DNA from: Ignavibacteriales bacterium
Lineage (GTDB): Bacteria; Bacteroidota; Ignavibacteria; Tepidaquicellales; Tepidaquicellaceae
Direction: 5' to 3'
DNA: 64,000 nt
Assembly (NCBI GenBank): GCA_020635255.1
Contig: JACKAC010000002.1
Span: forward strand, 124,001-188,000
A program made the position numbers and the translations under genes. A model generated the notes under the pieces. The model made no database searches. It was not told where the DNA came from and was given only the letters and a program-made list of their open reading frames with translations. The first letter of the stretch is position 1. Every line of letters starts with the position of its first letter. Below, in pieces: positions 8,332-18,220 of the stretch.

Positions 8332-10779
8332 ATGCAGGCAGTCATAATGGCCGGAGGTTTCGGAACGAGGCTAAGACCACTAACAAACAACATTCCGAAA
8401 CCGATGGTACCCATCGTCAATAAACCTATCCTAGAGCACATCTTTGCACTACTAAAAACTCATAATATTACAGATTATACCATAATGCTTTATTACATGC
8501 CCGAGAAAATCGAAGCGATATTCGGGGATGGTTCGGAGTATGGCGTTAATATAAGGTACATCATACCGGATCAGGATTATGGGACTGCGGGCGCAGTGAA
8601 GCTAGCCGAGAAATATATCGAGGACAAGTTTGTAGTTATCAGCGGTGATGTGCTGACGGATTTTGATCTTAGCTCGATAGGTGAGTTCCATAACGACAAA
8701 GGAACAATAGCCACAATGGCGCTATACAGCTCAAGGAACCCTCTTCAATTTGGCATAGTGCTAACAGGTGAAGACGGAAGGATAGTAAGGTTTTTAGAGA
8801 AGCCGTCATCGTCGGAAGTTTTTTCAGATACAATTAATACTGGAATTTATTTTTTCAATAAAGAGATATTTTCTCACATACCGGAAAAAGAGAATTACGA
8901 TTTTTCCAAAGACCTCTTTCCAAAATTACTGGAAAGCGGGATACCGATATACGGATGCAAGACGGATGGTTACTGGAGGGATGTCGGTAACCTTGAAGAG
9001 TACATTTCGTCTAACATGGATGTTCTAAACAACGAGTTGAATTATATTAATGAGACGGACGAAAACGGCAACTGTATTAGTCCAACGGCGAAAATCCATC
9101 CAGATGCCTCAATCAATCACAGTATTATAGGTGACGATGTCGAGATAGAAGCCGGGGCAGTAATACAGAATTCGGTGATATGGGATGGTGTAAAAATCGG
9201 GAGCAATAGCAAGCTTATCTATGATGTTATTGGAAGGAATTGTACGATCGGACATGACACCAGGATAAACGATTATGTTTTTGTAGGAGATGAATGTAGT
9301 ATTGGCAATAATGTATTCATCAGCTCGAGCATTAAAATATGGGATAAGAAGGTGATCGACGATGGTGAGAAGGTCGGCAGAAGTCTTATATATGATGATA
9401 AATTCTTTACGGAGCTTTTCACGGATTCAAGAATAACAGGACTATCAAATCTGCAAGTAAATCCTGAATTTGCATCTAAGCTGGGTACGGTATTTGGCGC
9501 TTTTGTCGGCGAGGGTAAGAGAGTATTGATAGCCAGGGATATCGATTATGTATCAAATATGATAAAGAGGTCTGTATCAAGCGGACTAATGTCAGCAGGG
9601 GTAAACGTTATAGACACACAGGTTATACCGATACCAATTTTAAGACAGATCCTTGAAAACGGTGAAGGAGACGCAGGGATATTTGTGAGGAAATCACCAT
9701 TCGACAGGAGTTCAACGGATATAATATTTTTCGACAGCGATGGGAAAGATCTTTCAAGCAATAAGACAAAGGCAATCGAGAGATTATTCTTCAGTGAGGA
9801 ATATAGGAGAGCGGATTATTACGATGTAGGTTATTTTAAATTTCAGGAAAGGACGAACGAGAAATATCAGAAACACTTCCTGGAATCTTTGGACGTGGAG
9901 GCAATCAAGAAAGCAAAGTTTAAATTAGTAATTGATTATTCATTTGGAATAGCATCAACAATCTTTCCCAGCATTTTGGGAGAGTTTGATTGCGAGATCG
10001 TTTCACTAAATGCGCATTTGGACAGGGATAAGATAACGAGATCGGTAGACGAGTTCAGGGAGTCATTCACGCATTTTTCGTTTGTAGTTAAATCCCTGGG
10101 ATATGACCTTGGTTTTACTATCGACGCGGGCGGTGAGAAAGTATGGCTGGCGACCAGTGAGGGTAAGATACTTGGCGGAGACAGATTCCTTGTGCTGGTA
10201 TTAAAAATGTTTCTGATGGTGACACCAGATGTGAAAAAGATAGCTGTTCCCGTACAATCAACAAGGGAAGTGGATATAATCGCGAAAGAATACGGAGTGG
10301 AGGTAGTCAGAGTGAAGGATACACACTATGCAATGATGATGGCATGCGAGGACCCGGAGGTAAGTTTTGTGGGAGGAACAAGAGGAGGATTTTTATTCCC
10401 GGAATTTCTATACGCGACGGACGGGATGTTTTCAGTTGCTAAGATACTAGAATTGATAGCAAGGAGCGGATGCAATATAGACGAATTAGACCGTGAGCTG
10501 GTGAAGCTGAACATGAAAAAAGAAAATATAGATTGCCCGAAAGATCTAAAAGGAACGATAATGAGGCAGTTTATGGAAGATAATGTACAATATCCACAGG
10601 AATTGATAGATGGGGTAAAGATATTCATTAACAATAATGATACAGTGTTATTCACACCGGATAAGCATAGGGGATTAGTTCATTTAAATGTCGAGACTGA
10701 TTCAGAAGAAAAGACAGATGAATTAATCGAGAGTTACAAAACAAAAATTTTAAGTTATATAGTAAAAAATTACAATTAA
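8332..10779 (+). CDS. Sugar-nucleotidyltransferase fused to a degenerate phosphomannomutase-like domain
   Basis: An 815-residue, three-part protein. Residues 1-230 form a nucleotidyltransferase with GGFGTRLRP at 8-16 and KPMVPI soon after, as in mannose-1-phosphate guanylyltransferases. Residues about 250-350 are left-handed beta-helix hexapeptide repeats. From about 370 onward is a phosphohexomutase-like region, but its active-site motifs look eroded. The phosphoserine loop, normally TASHNP, reads RKSPFD near 453-458. The metal loop, normally DGDADR, reads DAGGEK near 598-603. The sugar loop, normally GEXSGH, reads GGTRGG near 681-686. The N-terminal activity is likely (GDP-mannose or a related nucleotide sugar). 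The C-terminal half may be structural or regulatory. Confidence 0.85.
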   Translation: MQAVIMAGGFGTRLRPLTNNIPKPMVPIVNKPILEHIFALLKTHNITDYTIMLYYMPEKIEAIFGDGSEYGVNIRYIIPDQDYGTAGAVKLAEKYIEDKFVVISGDVLTDFDLSSIGEFHNDKGTIATMALYSSRNPLQFGIVLTGEDGRIVRFLEKPSSSEVFSDTINTGIYFFNKEIFSHIPEKENYDFSKDLFPKLLESGIPIYGCKTDGYWRDVGNLEEYISSNMDVLNNELNYINETDENGNCISPTAKIHPDASINHSIIGDDVEIEAGAVIQNSVIWDGVKIGSNSKLIYDVIGRNCTIGHDTRINDYVFVGDECSIGNNVFISSSIKIWDKKVIDDGEKVGRSLIYDDKFFTELFTDSRITGLSNLQVNPEFASKLGTVFGAFVGEGKRVLIARDIDYVSNMIKRSVSSGLMSAGVNVIDTQVIPIPILRQILENGEGDAGIFVRKSPFDRSSTDIIFFDSDGKDLSSNKTKAIERLFFSEEYRRADYYDVGYFKFQERTNEKYQKHFLESLDVEAIKKAKFKLVIDYSFGIASTIFPSILGEFDCEIVSLNAHLDRDKITRSVDEFRESFTHFSFVVKSLGYDLGFTIDAGGEKVWLATSEGKILGGDRFLVLVLKMFLMVTPDVKKIAVPVQSTREVDIIAKEYGVEVVRVKDTHYAMMMACEDPEVSFVGGTRGGFLFPEFLYATDGMFSVAKILELIARSGCNIDELDRELVKLNMKKENIDCPKDLKGTIMRQFMEDNVQYPQELIDGVKIFINNNDTVLFTPDKHRGLVHLNVETDSEEKTDELIESYKTKILSYIVKNYN

Positions 10780-10802
10780 GTCGAAAGGAGTTTCGTTTTA
10801 CA

Positions 10803-11273
10803 ATGAAAATAAGTGAAATACTTACAGAGGACCTTATATCCGTAGGGTTGGAAGTAAATGATAAGGATGATTGTATAAATAAGATGATAGATATTGCTGC
10901 CAGATCCGGGAAGATCATCGATAAGGAAAAGGTAGTGGAATGTGTTTTTGAGAGGGAGAAACTTGTTTCGACAGGAGTGGGAAAAGGGTTCGCAATTCCG
11001 CACGGAAAAACAGACGAGATATCGGATGTTACTGCTTCATTTGCAATACTCAAAGACCCGATAGATTTCGATTCAATAGATTCAGAGCCGGTGAAATTCG
11101 TATTCCTGCTGGTAGGAAAAGACAGTCTATTGAACACACATATAAAACTCCTCAGCCGTATCTCCAGAATAATGAATAACGATAAGTTCCGGGATAAACT
11201 CGATGAAGCTAAAACATCGAAAGAGGTTTTAGAGCTATTTCAGAAGGAAGAAGAGAATTATCAGGACATTTAA
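10803..11273 (+). CDS. PTS EIIA-like (PtsN/fructose-type) protein
   Basis: A single EIIA type 2 domain of 156 residues. The phosphoacceptor is His67 in GKGFAIPHGKTDE, and the conserved segment LLVGKDSLLNTHIKLLSRIS follows. Stand-alone EIIA proteins of this type usually regulate rather than transport sugar, taking phosphate from a PTS phosphorelay; no EI, HPr or permease gene is in the window. The gene has one of the few clear Shine-Dalgarno sequences here (AAGGAG at 10785-10790, 12 bases before the ATG). It sits 23 bases after the nucleotidyltransferase fusion and 38 before the M61 peptidase. Confidence 0.88.
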   Translation: MKISEILTEDLISVGLEVNDKDDCINKMIDIAARSGKIIDKEKVVECVFEREKLVSTGVGKGFAIPHGKTDEISDVTASFAILKDPIDFDSIDSEPVKFVFLLVGKDSLLNTHIKLLSRISRIMNNDKFRDKLDEAKTSKEVLELFQKEEENYQDI

Positions 11274-11311
11274 ATTTAATCACAAAATCAACCTCAGCAT
11301 TAGTAATTTCA

Positions 11312-13027
11312 ATGAGTAAAATAGAATATAAAATTTCATTTCCAAATCCCGTAACACATTATTGTGATGTTGAAATAACAACCTCTACCGATGGTGCAGA
11401 AGAGATGGAGTTTGAGATGCCAGTGTGGACTCCGGGATCATATAAGGTAAGAGACTACGCAAGGCACGTGGATAAGATTAAAGCAAGCGCAAATAGTAAG
11501 GAACTAGATTGTGAAAAAACCGGAAAAAGTTCGTGGGAAATAAATACATCCGGTGTAGGAGATGTAAAACTAACCTACAGGGTCTATTGTAATGAGCTAA
11601 CGGTGAGGACGAGTGAGATAACCTCGGATCATGCATATTTAAATGGAACGAGCGTGTTTATGTATATTAAGGGGAGGATAGGTGACGAATGCGAATTGGA
11701 AATACAACCATACCATGACTGGAAAAAGATATCGACCGGATTGAAAAAGATTGGTGATAGCAGATTCAGCGCTGAGAACTATGATATTTTGGCAGACTGT
11801 CCAATAGAAATAGGAAATCAGCAAATATTGGAATTTGAAGTTGATGAGAAGAAACACTATATATGTATTTATGGAGCAGGTAATTATGATGCTGAAAAGT
11901 TTGTAGTGGATTTTGAAAAGATAGTTGAAGCAGAAAGCAAGATGATGGAGGGGCTTCCCTATAAGAACTTTACGTTTTTAATTACAATTGCCGAAGGTGT
12001 AGGTGGGGGACTCGAACATCTCAATTCATTTTCCGCAATGTATCCGCCATGGGTATTTGACGATGAAAAGAGATACAAGAAATTCCTTGGACTGATATCT
12101 CATGAGTTATTCCATGTATGGAATGTAAAGCGAGTGAGACCGTTGGAACTCGGACCATTTGATTATTCAAAGGAAGTATATACAAAGATGCATTGGGTAA
12201 CGGAAGGATGGACGAGTTTCTTTGATAATCTTACCTTAAAAAGAGCCGATATACTCGACGATAAGGAGTATCTTGAGTTTGTAGCTGAAGAGGTTAACGA
12301 AGTTTTGAAATACACAGGAAGATTTCAACAATCACTGGAAGATTCGAGCTACTATAACTGGACTAAATTCTATAACCGTCATGAAAACAGCAGGAATGAC
12401 CAGATCTCCTATTACAAAAAGGGAGGGTTGATAGCCCTAATGCTGGACATCGAGATAATCACAACTTCAAACTGTGAAAAATCACTGGATGATGTATTGA
12501 GAATATTATTTGAGGATTATAACAATGACCCAGGCAAAGGTTATACAGGTGATAGGGTAAAGGAAGTAATAGAGAGTTTAACCGGCAAGAATATGGATGA
12601 ATTTTGGAACAAGTATATAAGGGGAACGGATGAAATTCCATTTGCAGAATATTTATTAAGGGCAGGTGTTGAATTGAAGGATAAGAATAAGGAGGGAGAG
12701 ATAAAGCTGAATGCTGTTATCAATAGGAAGAGCGATAATGTAATATTGGATGAGGTTTATGACGGGGGCTCCGCTTATGGTGTCGGATTAAGCGCGGGTG
12801 ATGAGTTGATTGCTTTGAATGGCATTAGAGTAACTAATAATAACTTTAAAGCAGTACTAAACACATATAAACCCGGCGACGAGACGGAAGTTGTATACAG
12901 CCGAGCCGGGAAGGTGAGGGACCTCAAGATGAAGATACTTGAACAGGTTCCTACATACGAGCTTGTAAAAATAGAAAACCCGGATGATATGCAAAAGAAA
13001 GTCTGGGAAAAATGGATATCCGGATAA
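11312..13027 (+). CDS. M61 family (glycyl aminopeptidase-like) metallopeptidase with C-terminal PDZ domain
   Basis: A 571-residue zinc peptidase. An N-terminal beta-rich domain (about 1-170, including EMPVWTPGSYKVRDYARH) precedes the catalytic domain, where zinc ligands lie in HELFH (His264, Glu265, His268). A downstream glutamate in WVTEGWTSFFDN (about 295) completes the site. A PDZ domain spans about 455-540 (VYDGGSAYGVGLSAGDELIALNG). M61 enzymes release N-terminal Gly/Ala residues; substrate preference cannot be read here. There is no signal peptide, so a cytoplasmic location is likely unless export is non-classical. It lies 17 bases before ppdK in the same direction. Confidence 0.9.
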   Translation: MSKIEYKISFPNPVTHYCDVEITTSTDGAEEMEFEMPVWTPGSYKVRDYARHVDKIKASANSKELDCEKTGKSSWEINTSGVGDVKLTYRVYCNELTVRTSEITSDHAYLNGTSVFMYIKGRIGDECELEIQPYHDWKKISTGLKKIGDSRFSAENYDILADCPIEIGNQQILEFEVDEKKHYICIYGAGNYDAEKFVVDFEKIVEAESKMMEGLPYKNFTFLITIAEGVGGGLEHLNSFSAMYPPWVFDDEKRYKKFLGLISHELFHVWNVKRVRPLELGPFDYSKEVYTKMHWVTEGWTSFFDNLTLKRADILDDKEYLEFVAEEVNEVLKYTGRFQQSLEDSSYYNWTKFYNRHENSRNDQISYYKKGGLIALMLDIEIITTSNCEKSLDDVLRILFEDYNNDPGKGYTGDRVKEVIESLTGKNMDEFWNKYIRGTDEIPFAEYLLRAGVELKDKNKEGEIKLNAVINRKSDNVILDEVYDGGSAYGVGLSAGDELIALNGIRVTNNNFKAVLNTYKPGDETEVVYSRAGKVRDLKMKILEQVPTYELVKIENPDDMQKKVWEKWISG

Positions 13028-13044
13028 ATTATAAACTTCTTTAA

Positions 13045-15762
13045 ATGAAATCAAAAAAATACGTTTACTTCTTCGGCAATGGAAAGGCTGAGGGGAAAGC
13101 TAACATGAAAAACCTTCTAGGGGGAAAAGGGGCGAATCTTGCCGAGATGACCAATCTTAAGCTTCCCGTTCCTCCCGGATTCACAATAACAACGGATGTT
13201 TGTACATACTATTATGCAAATAAAAAGAAATACCCGAAGGAGTTAAAAAACCAAGTGCAGGAAGCACTTAAGAAGATCGAGAAATTAATGGGTGCGAAAT
13301 TTGGTGATTCCAAGAACCCGTTATTAGTGAGTGTACGCTCCGGAGCAAGGGCTTCGATGCCAGGGATGATGGATACGGTTTTGAACCTGGGACTTAATGA
13401 TACCACGGTCGAAGCATTATCTAAGAAATCCGGAAATGAGTGGTTTGCATATGACTGCTACAGGAGATTTGTTCAGATGTACGGAGACGTTGTACTCGAT
13501 CTAAAGCCTGCAGACAAGAACCAGATCGATCCATTCGAAGAAGTAATAGAAGAAAAGAAGCGTCAGAAAGGAATAAAATACGATACTGAATTCAGTACTG
13601 ACGATCTGAAAGAGTTGGTGGATGAATTCAAGATGGCAATTAAGAAAAATACCGGGCATAACTTCCCAACGGATCCAATGGAACAGCTATGGGGAGCCAT
13701 TGGTGCGGTCTTCCGTTCATGGATGAATGACAGGGCGATAGTTTACAGGAAACTGAACAATATCCCGAAAGAATGGGGAACGGCAGTTAATGTACAGTCC
13801 ATGGTATTTGGAAATATGGGAGAAACGTCCGGAACGGGAGTTGCGTTCACACGTGACCCGGCAACCGGTGAGAACAAGTTCTACGGTGAGTACCTAATGA
13901 ATGCCCAGGGTGAGGATGTTGTTGCAGGAACCAGGACTCCGCTATCGATAACCAAGCTGGAAAAGGATTCGCCAAAGATATATAAGGAGCTCGATAAGAT
14001 CAGGAGGACCCTCGAGAAACACTATAGAGATATGATGGATGTCGAGTTCACAATACAGGACGGTAAGCTCTATATGCTTCAGTGCAGGGTTGGTAAGAGG
14101 ACAGGCATAGCGGCTCTAAGAATGGCAGTCGAAATGGCGGATGAGAAACTTATCAGCCAGAAAGAAGCTATTATGCGTGTCGAGCCGAAGCAATTCAACC
14201 ATTTGCTTAGACCGATATTCGATTCCAAACAGAAGGATAATGCTATCAAAGACGGCAGGCTCCTTGCGAAAGGGCTCAATGCCGGACCGGGTGCAGCTAC
14301 GGGGAGAGTTTATTTTAATTCATTCGATGCAGTAAATGCAGCTGCCAGAGGTGAGCAAGTGATACTTGTAAGGATAGAAACATCACCTGAAGACATACGC
14401 GGTATGAATGCATCGGAAGGTATTCTTACTTCCAAAGGCGGAATGACATCACACGCGGCGCTTGTTGCAAGACAGATGGGAAAGGTCTGTGTAGCAGGAT
14501 GCACGATCCTCGACATAGACTATCTATTGAAAACGATAAAGGCGGAAGGCAAAGACACCGTTATCAGGGAAGGGGACTACATTTCAATAGACGGTTCGAC
14601 GGGTGAAGTGATCGCCGGGAAACTCGATACAAAGCCCTCGGAGGTACTGGCTGTACTTATTGATAAGACAATGAAACCGGGCCAGTCGAAACTATACCAG
14701 ATGTATGCAAAATTTATGGGTTGGGTGGATAAGAACAGGAAACTTGGTGTCAGGACTAATGCTGACCAGCCGGACCAGGCTGAAAATGCCGTTGCATTCG
14801 GAGCTGAAGGAATCGGGCTTTGCAGGACTGAGCATATGTTCTTTGGCGGTGACAGGATAGATGCTGTAAGAGAGATGATACTGGCATATGATGAAACAGG
14901 AAGACGGAAAGCGCTGGCAAAGATCCTTCCTTACCAGAGGAAAGATTTTACAGGAATATTCAGGGTAATGAAAGGGAAACCGGTTACAATTAGAACTTTA
15001 GATCCCCCCCTACATGAGTTTTTACCTCACACGGATCTTGAGATACAGAAACTTGCCGAATTGATTGGAACGTCGGTCGATGAGATAAAATACAAACTGA
15101 ATGCTTTAAGGGAATTTAACCCGATGCTGGGCCACAGGGGATGCCGCCTCGCAAATACATATCCCGAAATTACTGAGATGCAAGCAAGAGCAATTTTTGA
15201 GGCGGCGGCAAAGGTTAAAAAGGAAGGAATAGAAGTTCATCCGGAGATAATGATACCTCTTGTAGGGAATGAGAACGAATTTATTTTACAAAAGGAAATA
15301 GTTGAAAGAGTAGCCAAGGAGGTTATGGAGAAGGAAAAGATAAAGATCAATCACAAGGTTGGTACGATGATAGAAATACCAAGAGCCGCGATCATCGCAG
15401 GGAATATTGCGAAAGAAGCCGACTTCTTTTCATTCGGAACAAATGATCTTACACAGCTCACATACGGAATATCCAGAGATGACTCCAGTATATTTATGCC
15501 ATTTTATGTGGAGAATGAGATATTTGCAAGAGATCCTTTTGAAACTATTGACCAGGAAGGTGTAGGTGTATTAATGGAAGTAGGTGTCGAACGCGGGCGG
15601 AAAGTAAAGCCTAACTTAAAGATTGGAATTTGCGGGGAACACGGCGGAGAGCCTGCGTCCGTGGAATTCTGTCACAGGCTAGGACTGAACTATGTTAGCT
15701 GTTCACCATTCAGAGTACCTATAGCAAGACTTGCAGCAGCGAGGGCAAACCTTAGCGATTAG
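13045..15762 (+). CDS. ppdK: Pyruvate, phosphate dikinase
   Basis: A full-length (905-residue) PPDK, which interconverts pyruvate + ATP + Pi and phosphoenolpyruvate + AMP + PPi. The N-terminal ATP-grasp part contains GGKGANLAEM and SVRSGARASMPGMMDTVLN. The phosphorylated histidine is His470 in GGMTSHAALVARQMG. The C-terminal PEP-utilising barrel has GIGLCRTEHMFF, LGHRGCRL and FGTNDLTQ, and ends with GICGEHGG. PPDK allows reversible glycolysis at the pyruvate step and is common in this phylum. The end overlaps the convergent OsmC gene by four bases. No PPDK regulatory kinase-phosphatase gene is adjacent. Confidence 0.97.
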   Translation: MKSKKYVYFFGNGKAEGKANMKNLLGGKGANLAEMTNLKLPVPPGFTITTDVCTYYYANKKKYPKELKNQVQEALKKIEKLMGAKFGDSKNPLLVSVRSGARASMPGMMDTVLNLGLNDTTVEALSKKSGNEWFAYDCYRRFVQMYGDVVLDLKPADKNQIDPFEEVIEEKKRQKGIKYDTEFSTDDLKELVDEFKMAIKKNTGHNFPTDPMEQLWGAIGAVFRSWMNDRAIVYRKLNNIPKEWGTAVNVQSMVFGNMGETSGTGVAFTRDPATGENKFYGEYLMNAQGEDVVAGTRTPLSITKLEKDSPKIYKELDKIRRTLEKHYRDMMDVEFTIQDGKLYMLQCRVGKRTGIAALRMAVEMADEKLISQKEAIMRVEPKQFNHLLRPIFDSKQKDNAIKDGRLLAKGLNAGPGAATGRVYFNSFDAVNAAARGEQVILVRIETSPEDIRGMNASEGILTSKGGMTSHAALVARQMGKVCVAGCTILDIDYLLKTIKAEGKDTVIREGDYISIDGSTGEVIAGKLDTKPSEVLAVLIDKTMKPGQSKLYQMYAKFMGWVDKNRKLGVRTNADQPDQAENAVAFGAEGIGLCRTEHMFFGGDRIDAVREMILAYDETGRRKALAKILPYQRKDFTGIFRVMKGKPVTIRTLDPPLHEFLPHTDLEIQKLAELIGTSVDEIKYKLNALREFNPMLGHRGCRLANTYPEITEMQARAIFEAAAKVKKEGIEVHPEIMIPLVGNENEFILQKEIVERVAKEVMEKEKIKINHKVGTMIEIPRAAIIAGNIAKEADFFSFGTNDLTQLTYGISRDDSSIFMPFYVENEIFARDPFETIDQEGVGVLMEVGVERGRKVKPNLKIGICGEHGGEPASVEFCHRLGLNYVSCSPFRVPIARLAAARANLSD

Positions 15763-16169
15763 TCAGGGTAATTAAAGCTCTGCTCAATAACTACTTCCGG
15801 ACTGATGCTCAATGCCACAGGACATGCCCGAGCGGCATGTTCGAGAACGTCCCTTTTATTATGAGGTATTCCTAGGGGAAGATTTATTTCAACAACTAAT
15901 CTTGCTACTTTACGAGGTTTTTCTTTTGTCATGTGTTTTTCCACGCGGACGGTTGTTCCCATAAGGTCAATGTCATGCCCACGCGCACAGATTCCCATTA
16001 AAGTCAGGTTACACACTCCAAATGATGTTGCAAGCAGATCAGTTGGTGAAAATGATTCGCCCTTACCCTGGTTATCGACGGGAGCATCGGTTTCGATGAC
16101 GACCCCGCTGGGACCATGAACAGCCCGGCAGTGGAGGTCGCCTTCGTATGTTATGTTGATCTCTACCAT
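15759..16169 (-). CDS. OsmC family protein
   Basis: A 136-residue OsmC-like protein. The family pair of redox cysteines is present: Cys53 in ATSFGVCNLTLMG and a second in ARACPVALS near residue 118. OsmC/Ohr proteins reduce organic hydroperoxides in the cytoplasm; the sequence resembles the YhfA/OsmC subgroup more than Ohr, and peroxidase activity is inferred, not shown. Its start codon overlaps by one base the stop of the T9SS-sorted protein upstream on the same strand, so the two are probably translated from one message. It ends inside the last codons of the convergent ppdK. Confidence 0.88.
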   Translation of the reverse strand: MVEINITYEGDLHCRAVHGPSGVVIETDAPVDNQGKGESFSPTDLLATSFGVCNLTLMGICARGHDIDLMGTTVRVEKHMTKEKPRKVARLVVEINLPLGIPHNKRDVLEHAARACPVALSISPEVVIEQSFNYPD

Positions 16170-17260
16170 TATTTTACTAATAACATTTTTTTGGTATCTT
16201 TAAAACTTCCCGATCGTAATTCATAAAAATAAACCCCGCTTGTAAAATTGGAAGCGTCGAATGTTATATTATAGCTTCCTGAGTTTAGCTCCTCATTTAC
16301 AAGTGATGCTACCTCATTGCCAAGTATATCATACACTTTCAATGTTACCAATCCCTTCTTTTTTATCTCAAATGAGATGTTTGTCGAGGGGTTGAATGGG
16401 TTGGGATAGTTTTGCTTCAGAGAATACCCATCGGCAATATTGTTTGTCTGTTGTATAGTTGTCGGAACTGTTAAAGGAATAAAGCTTACAGTATTGTTAC
16501 CTGCATTTGGTACAGCGAGCGTGTCGGTACCTCTATTTACATATATATCCGCCGGAGCAGAAAGACCTGTATTGACAACTACTGCAGGGGAAGAGGCAAA
16601 GTTAATGTCGTATCTGAAGACCAAGTTACCACTATAGGACGAACAATAGACGTGATCATTTCTATCCAGAGAAATACCGTCAAGATTACTGTAAGGCGTT
16701 GTTACCAGGGTTGTTACATCGGTAGAATCCGTAAGACTTACACTCATTACTGTTGCACTGCCACCCCATGCAACTACCAGGAGACGGTTCCTTTTGTAAT
16801 CTGCATAAACACCATTAGGCGTTCTAGGTACAGTTGCAAAAGCCCAGAATTGATTATCGGAAATACGGATTTTGTAAATTGTTCCGGCAGAGGTAAAGTT
16901 TGACACATAAAGATACCCGTTTGTATCAGCATCTATACCATTGAGTGAGGTACCCATCGAGAGATTCATGCCCGGTGTACCGGTATTCAGGTCGTAACCT
17001 TTAACAGAGTTACTTGTGGCTGCGTATAAGACCCCATTGTAAATAGTGAGACCGCGAAGCGTACCGCCTGGAGTAACAAAATCGGTTACGACACCGGTTT
17101 GGCTTCTCTGAAGAACTTTACCGCTACCGGTATTTGAAATAAAGTATCGTTTGCTTACGGAATCGTAAGTCACACTCTCAGGTGAGCTATACTGCGCATA
17201 TGAATTTATGCTTAGAAAGGCAGCAATAAAGAGAAATAAGGAGATAGAAATTTTTAGCAT
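16169..17260 (-). CDS. Secreted NHL/SMP-30-like beta-propeller with type IX secretion sorting domain
   Basis: A 363-residue secreted protein. A Sec signal peptide covers about residues 1-22 and ends SYAQ. Residues about 25-270 form an NHL/SMP-30-like six-bladed propeller with repeated segments such as LRGLTIYNGVLYAAT and LDGISLDRNDHVYCSS. The last ~80 residues are a type IX sorting domain: QNYPNPFNPSTNISFEI, then VYDILGNEVASLVN, ending GVYFYELRSGSF and KKMLLVK. Such domains direct export across the outer membrane by the Por/T9SS apparatus and surface attachment. The wording is typical of Ignavibacteria and is the best taxonomic marker in the window. The ligand of the propeller is unknown. Confidence 0.92.
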   Translation of the reverse strand: MLKISISLFLFIAAFLSINSYAQYSSPESVTYDSVSKRYFISNTGSGKVLQRSQTGVVTDFVTPGGTLRGLTIYNGVLYAATSNSVKGYDLNTGTPGMNLSMGTSLNGIDADTNGYLYVSNFTSAGTIYKIRISDNQFWAFATVPRTPNGVYADYKRNRLLVVAWGGSATVMSVSLTDSTDVTTLVTTPYSNLDGISLDRNDHVYCSSYSGNLVFRYDINFASSPAVVVNTGLSAPADIYVNRGTDTLAVPNAGNNTVSFIPLTVPTTIQQTNNIADGYSLKQNYPNPFNPSTNISFEIKKKGLVTLKVYDILGNEVASLVNEELNSGSYNITFDASNFTSGVYFYELRSGSFKDTKKMLLVK

Positions 17261-17277
17261 GTGTGTAATATGTTTTG

Positions 17278-18216
17278 TTATGAAACTTCTTGTTTAGCTT
17301 TTTTAAGATTTCTCATCCAGCCGGAATATTTTGTCCGGCGAATCGGGGTACCTTCGAATATTGAATTAAACTCTTCCTCTGTCATCCCAAGCTGCTCATC
17401 ATATGTTTTATTAATTACGTCCGGTCTCGGGTAGAAGTTACCGTCCTCTGTAAATACTTTCCTGCCGTTATACGGGCAAACGTCCTGGCAGATATCACAT
17501 CCGAATATCCAGCCCTCGAGCGAAATGTCATCGGGTATTTCATTCTTATTCTCGATCGTCTGATACGAAATGCAAAGATTAGCGTCGAGTTTGTACTCAT
17601 CATAAATAGCTCCTGTCGGACAGGCGTTTATACAAAGAGCGCAATTTTTGCAAAGGTCCTCAATCGGTTCGTCATACTCGAGTTCGAAATTGAGAAAGAT
17701 CTCACAGAGGAAGAAAAAGCTTCCAATATCCGGGTTAATAACATTTGTGTGTTTGCCCATCCAGCCGATACCGGAGCGAACTGCCCAGGCTTTATCCATA
17801 ACCGGTCCGTTGTCAACATATGTCCGTGTTTCGATCTCCGGGGATAGTTCCTCAATAGATCTGCAAACAGACTTTAGTTTCTTTTTGAGAACTTTATGAT
17901 AATCCCTCTTTCCCCATGCATAGCGCGAGATCTTAGGAATATTAGTATCATTCGAATGCAATACGGGGGTATCATATAAATATGCCAATGAGATAACAGA
18001 TCTTATATTTTCGTCTATTCGTCGCGGGTCAAGCCTTTTTTCAAACGAATTATTCATCCATTTCATGTCGCCATTCATCTCTTCTGCCAGCCATTTTTTA
18101 AAATACGGTTCTTCTTCTGTTAGCTTCTCTGCTTTTGCAATTCCTACTTTTGAAAAGCCCTCATTCGCGCAAATATTTTTGATCTTTATGGTTAATTCCC
18201 TTTTGGAAAGGCTCAT
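17278..18216 (-). CDS. queG: Epoxyqueuosine reductase QueG
   Basis: QueG carries out the last step of queuosine synthesis, reducing epoxyqueuosine in tRNA, using cobalamin and two 4Fe-4S clusters. The 312-residue protein shows the N-terminal DUF1730 region (YTRTYVDNGPVMD-like segment TRTYVDNGPVMDKAWAVRSG) and two cluster motifs in the C-terminal half, CKNCALCINACPTGA and CDICQDVCPYN. QueA, which forms epoxyqueuosine, is encoded at 22904-24091, so two steps of the pathway are in the window. The gene starts five bases from the Rieske gene's end and was probably transcribed with it. Confidence 0.93.
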   Translation of the reverse strand: MSLSKRELTIKIKNICANEGFSKVGIAKAEKLTEEEPYFKKWLAEEMNGDMKWMNNSFEKRLDPRRIDENIRSVISLAYLYDTPVLHSNDTNIPKISRYAWGKRDYHKVLKKKLKSVCRSIEELSPEIETRTYVDNGPVMDKAWAVRSGIGWMGKHTNVINPDIGSFFFLCEIFLNFELEYDEPIEDLCKNCALCINACPTGAIYDEYKLDANLCISYQTIENKNEIPDDISLEGWIFGCDICQDVCPYNGRKVFTEDGNFYPRPDVINKTYDEQLGMTEEEFNSIFEGTPIRRTKYSGWMRNLKKAKQEVS

Positions 18217-18220
18217 AGTA

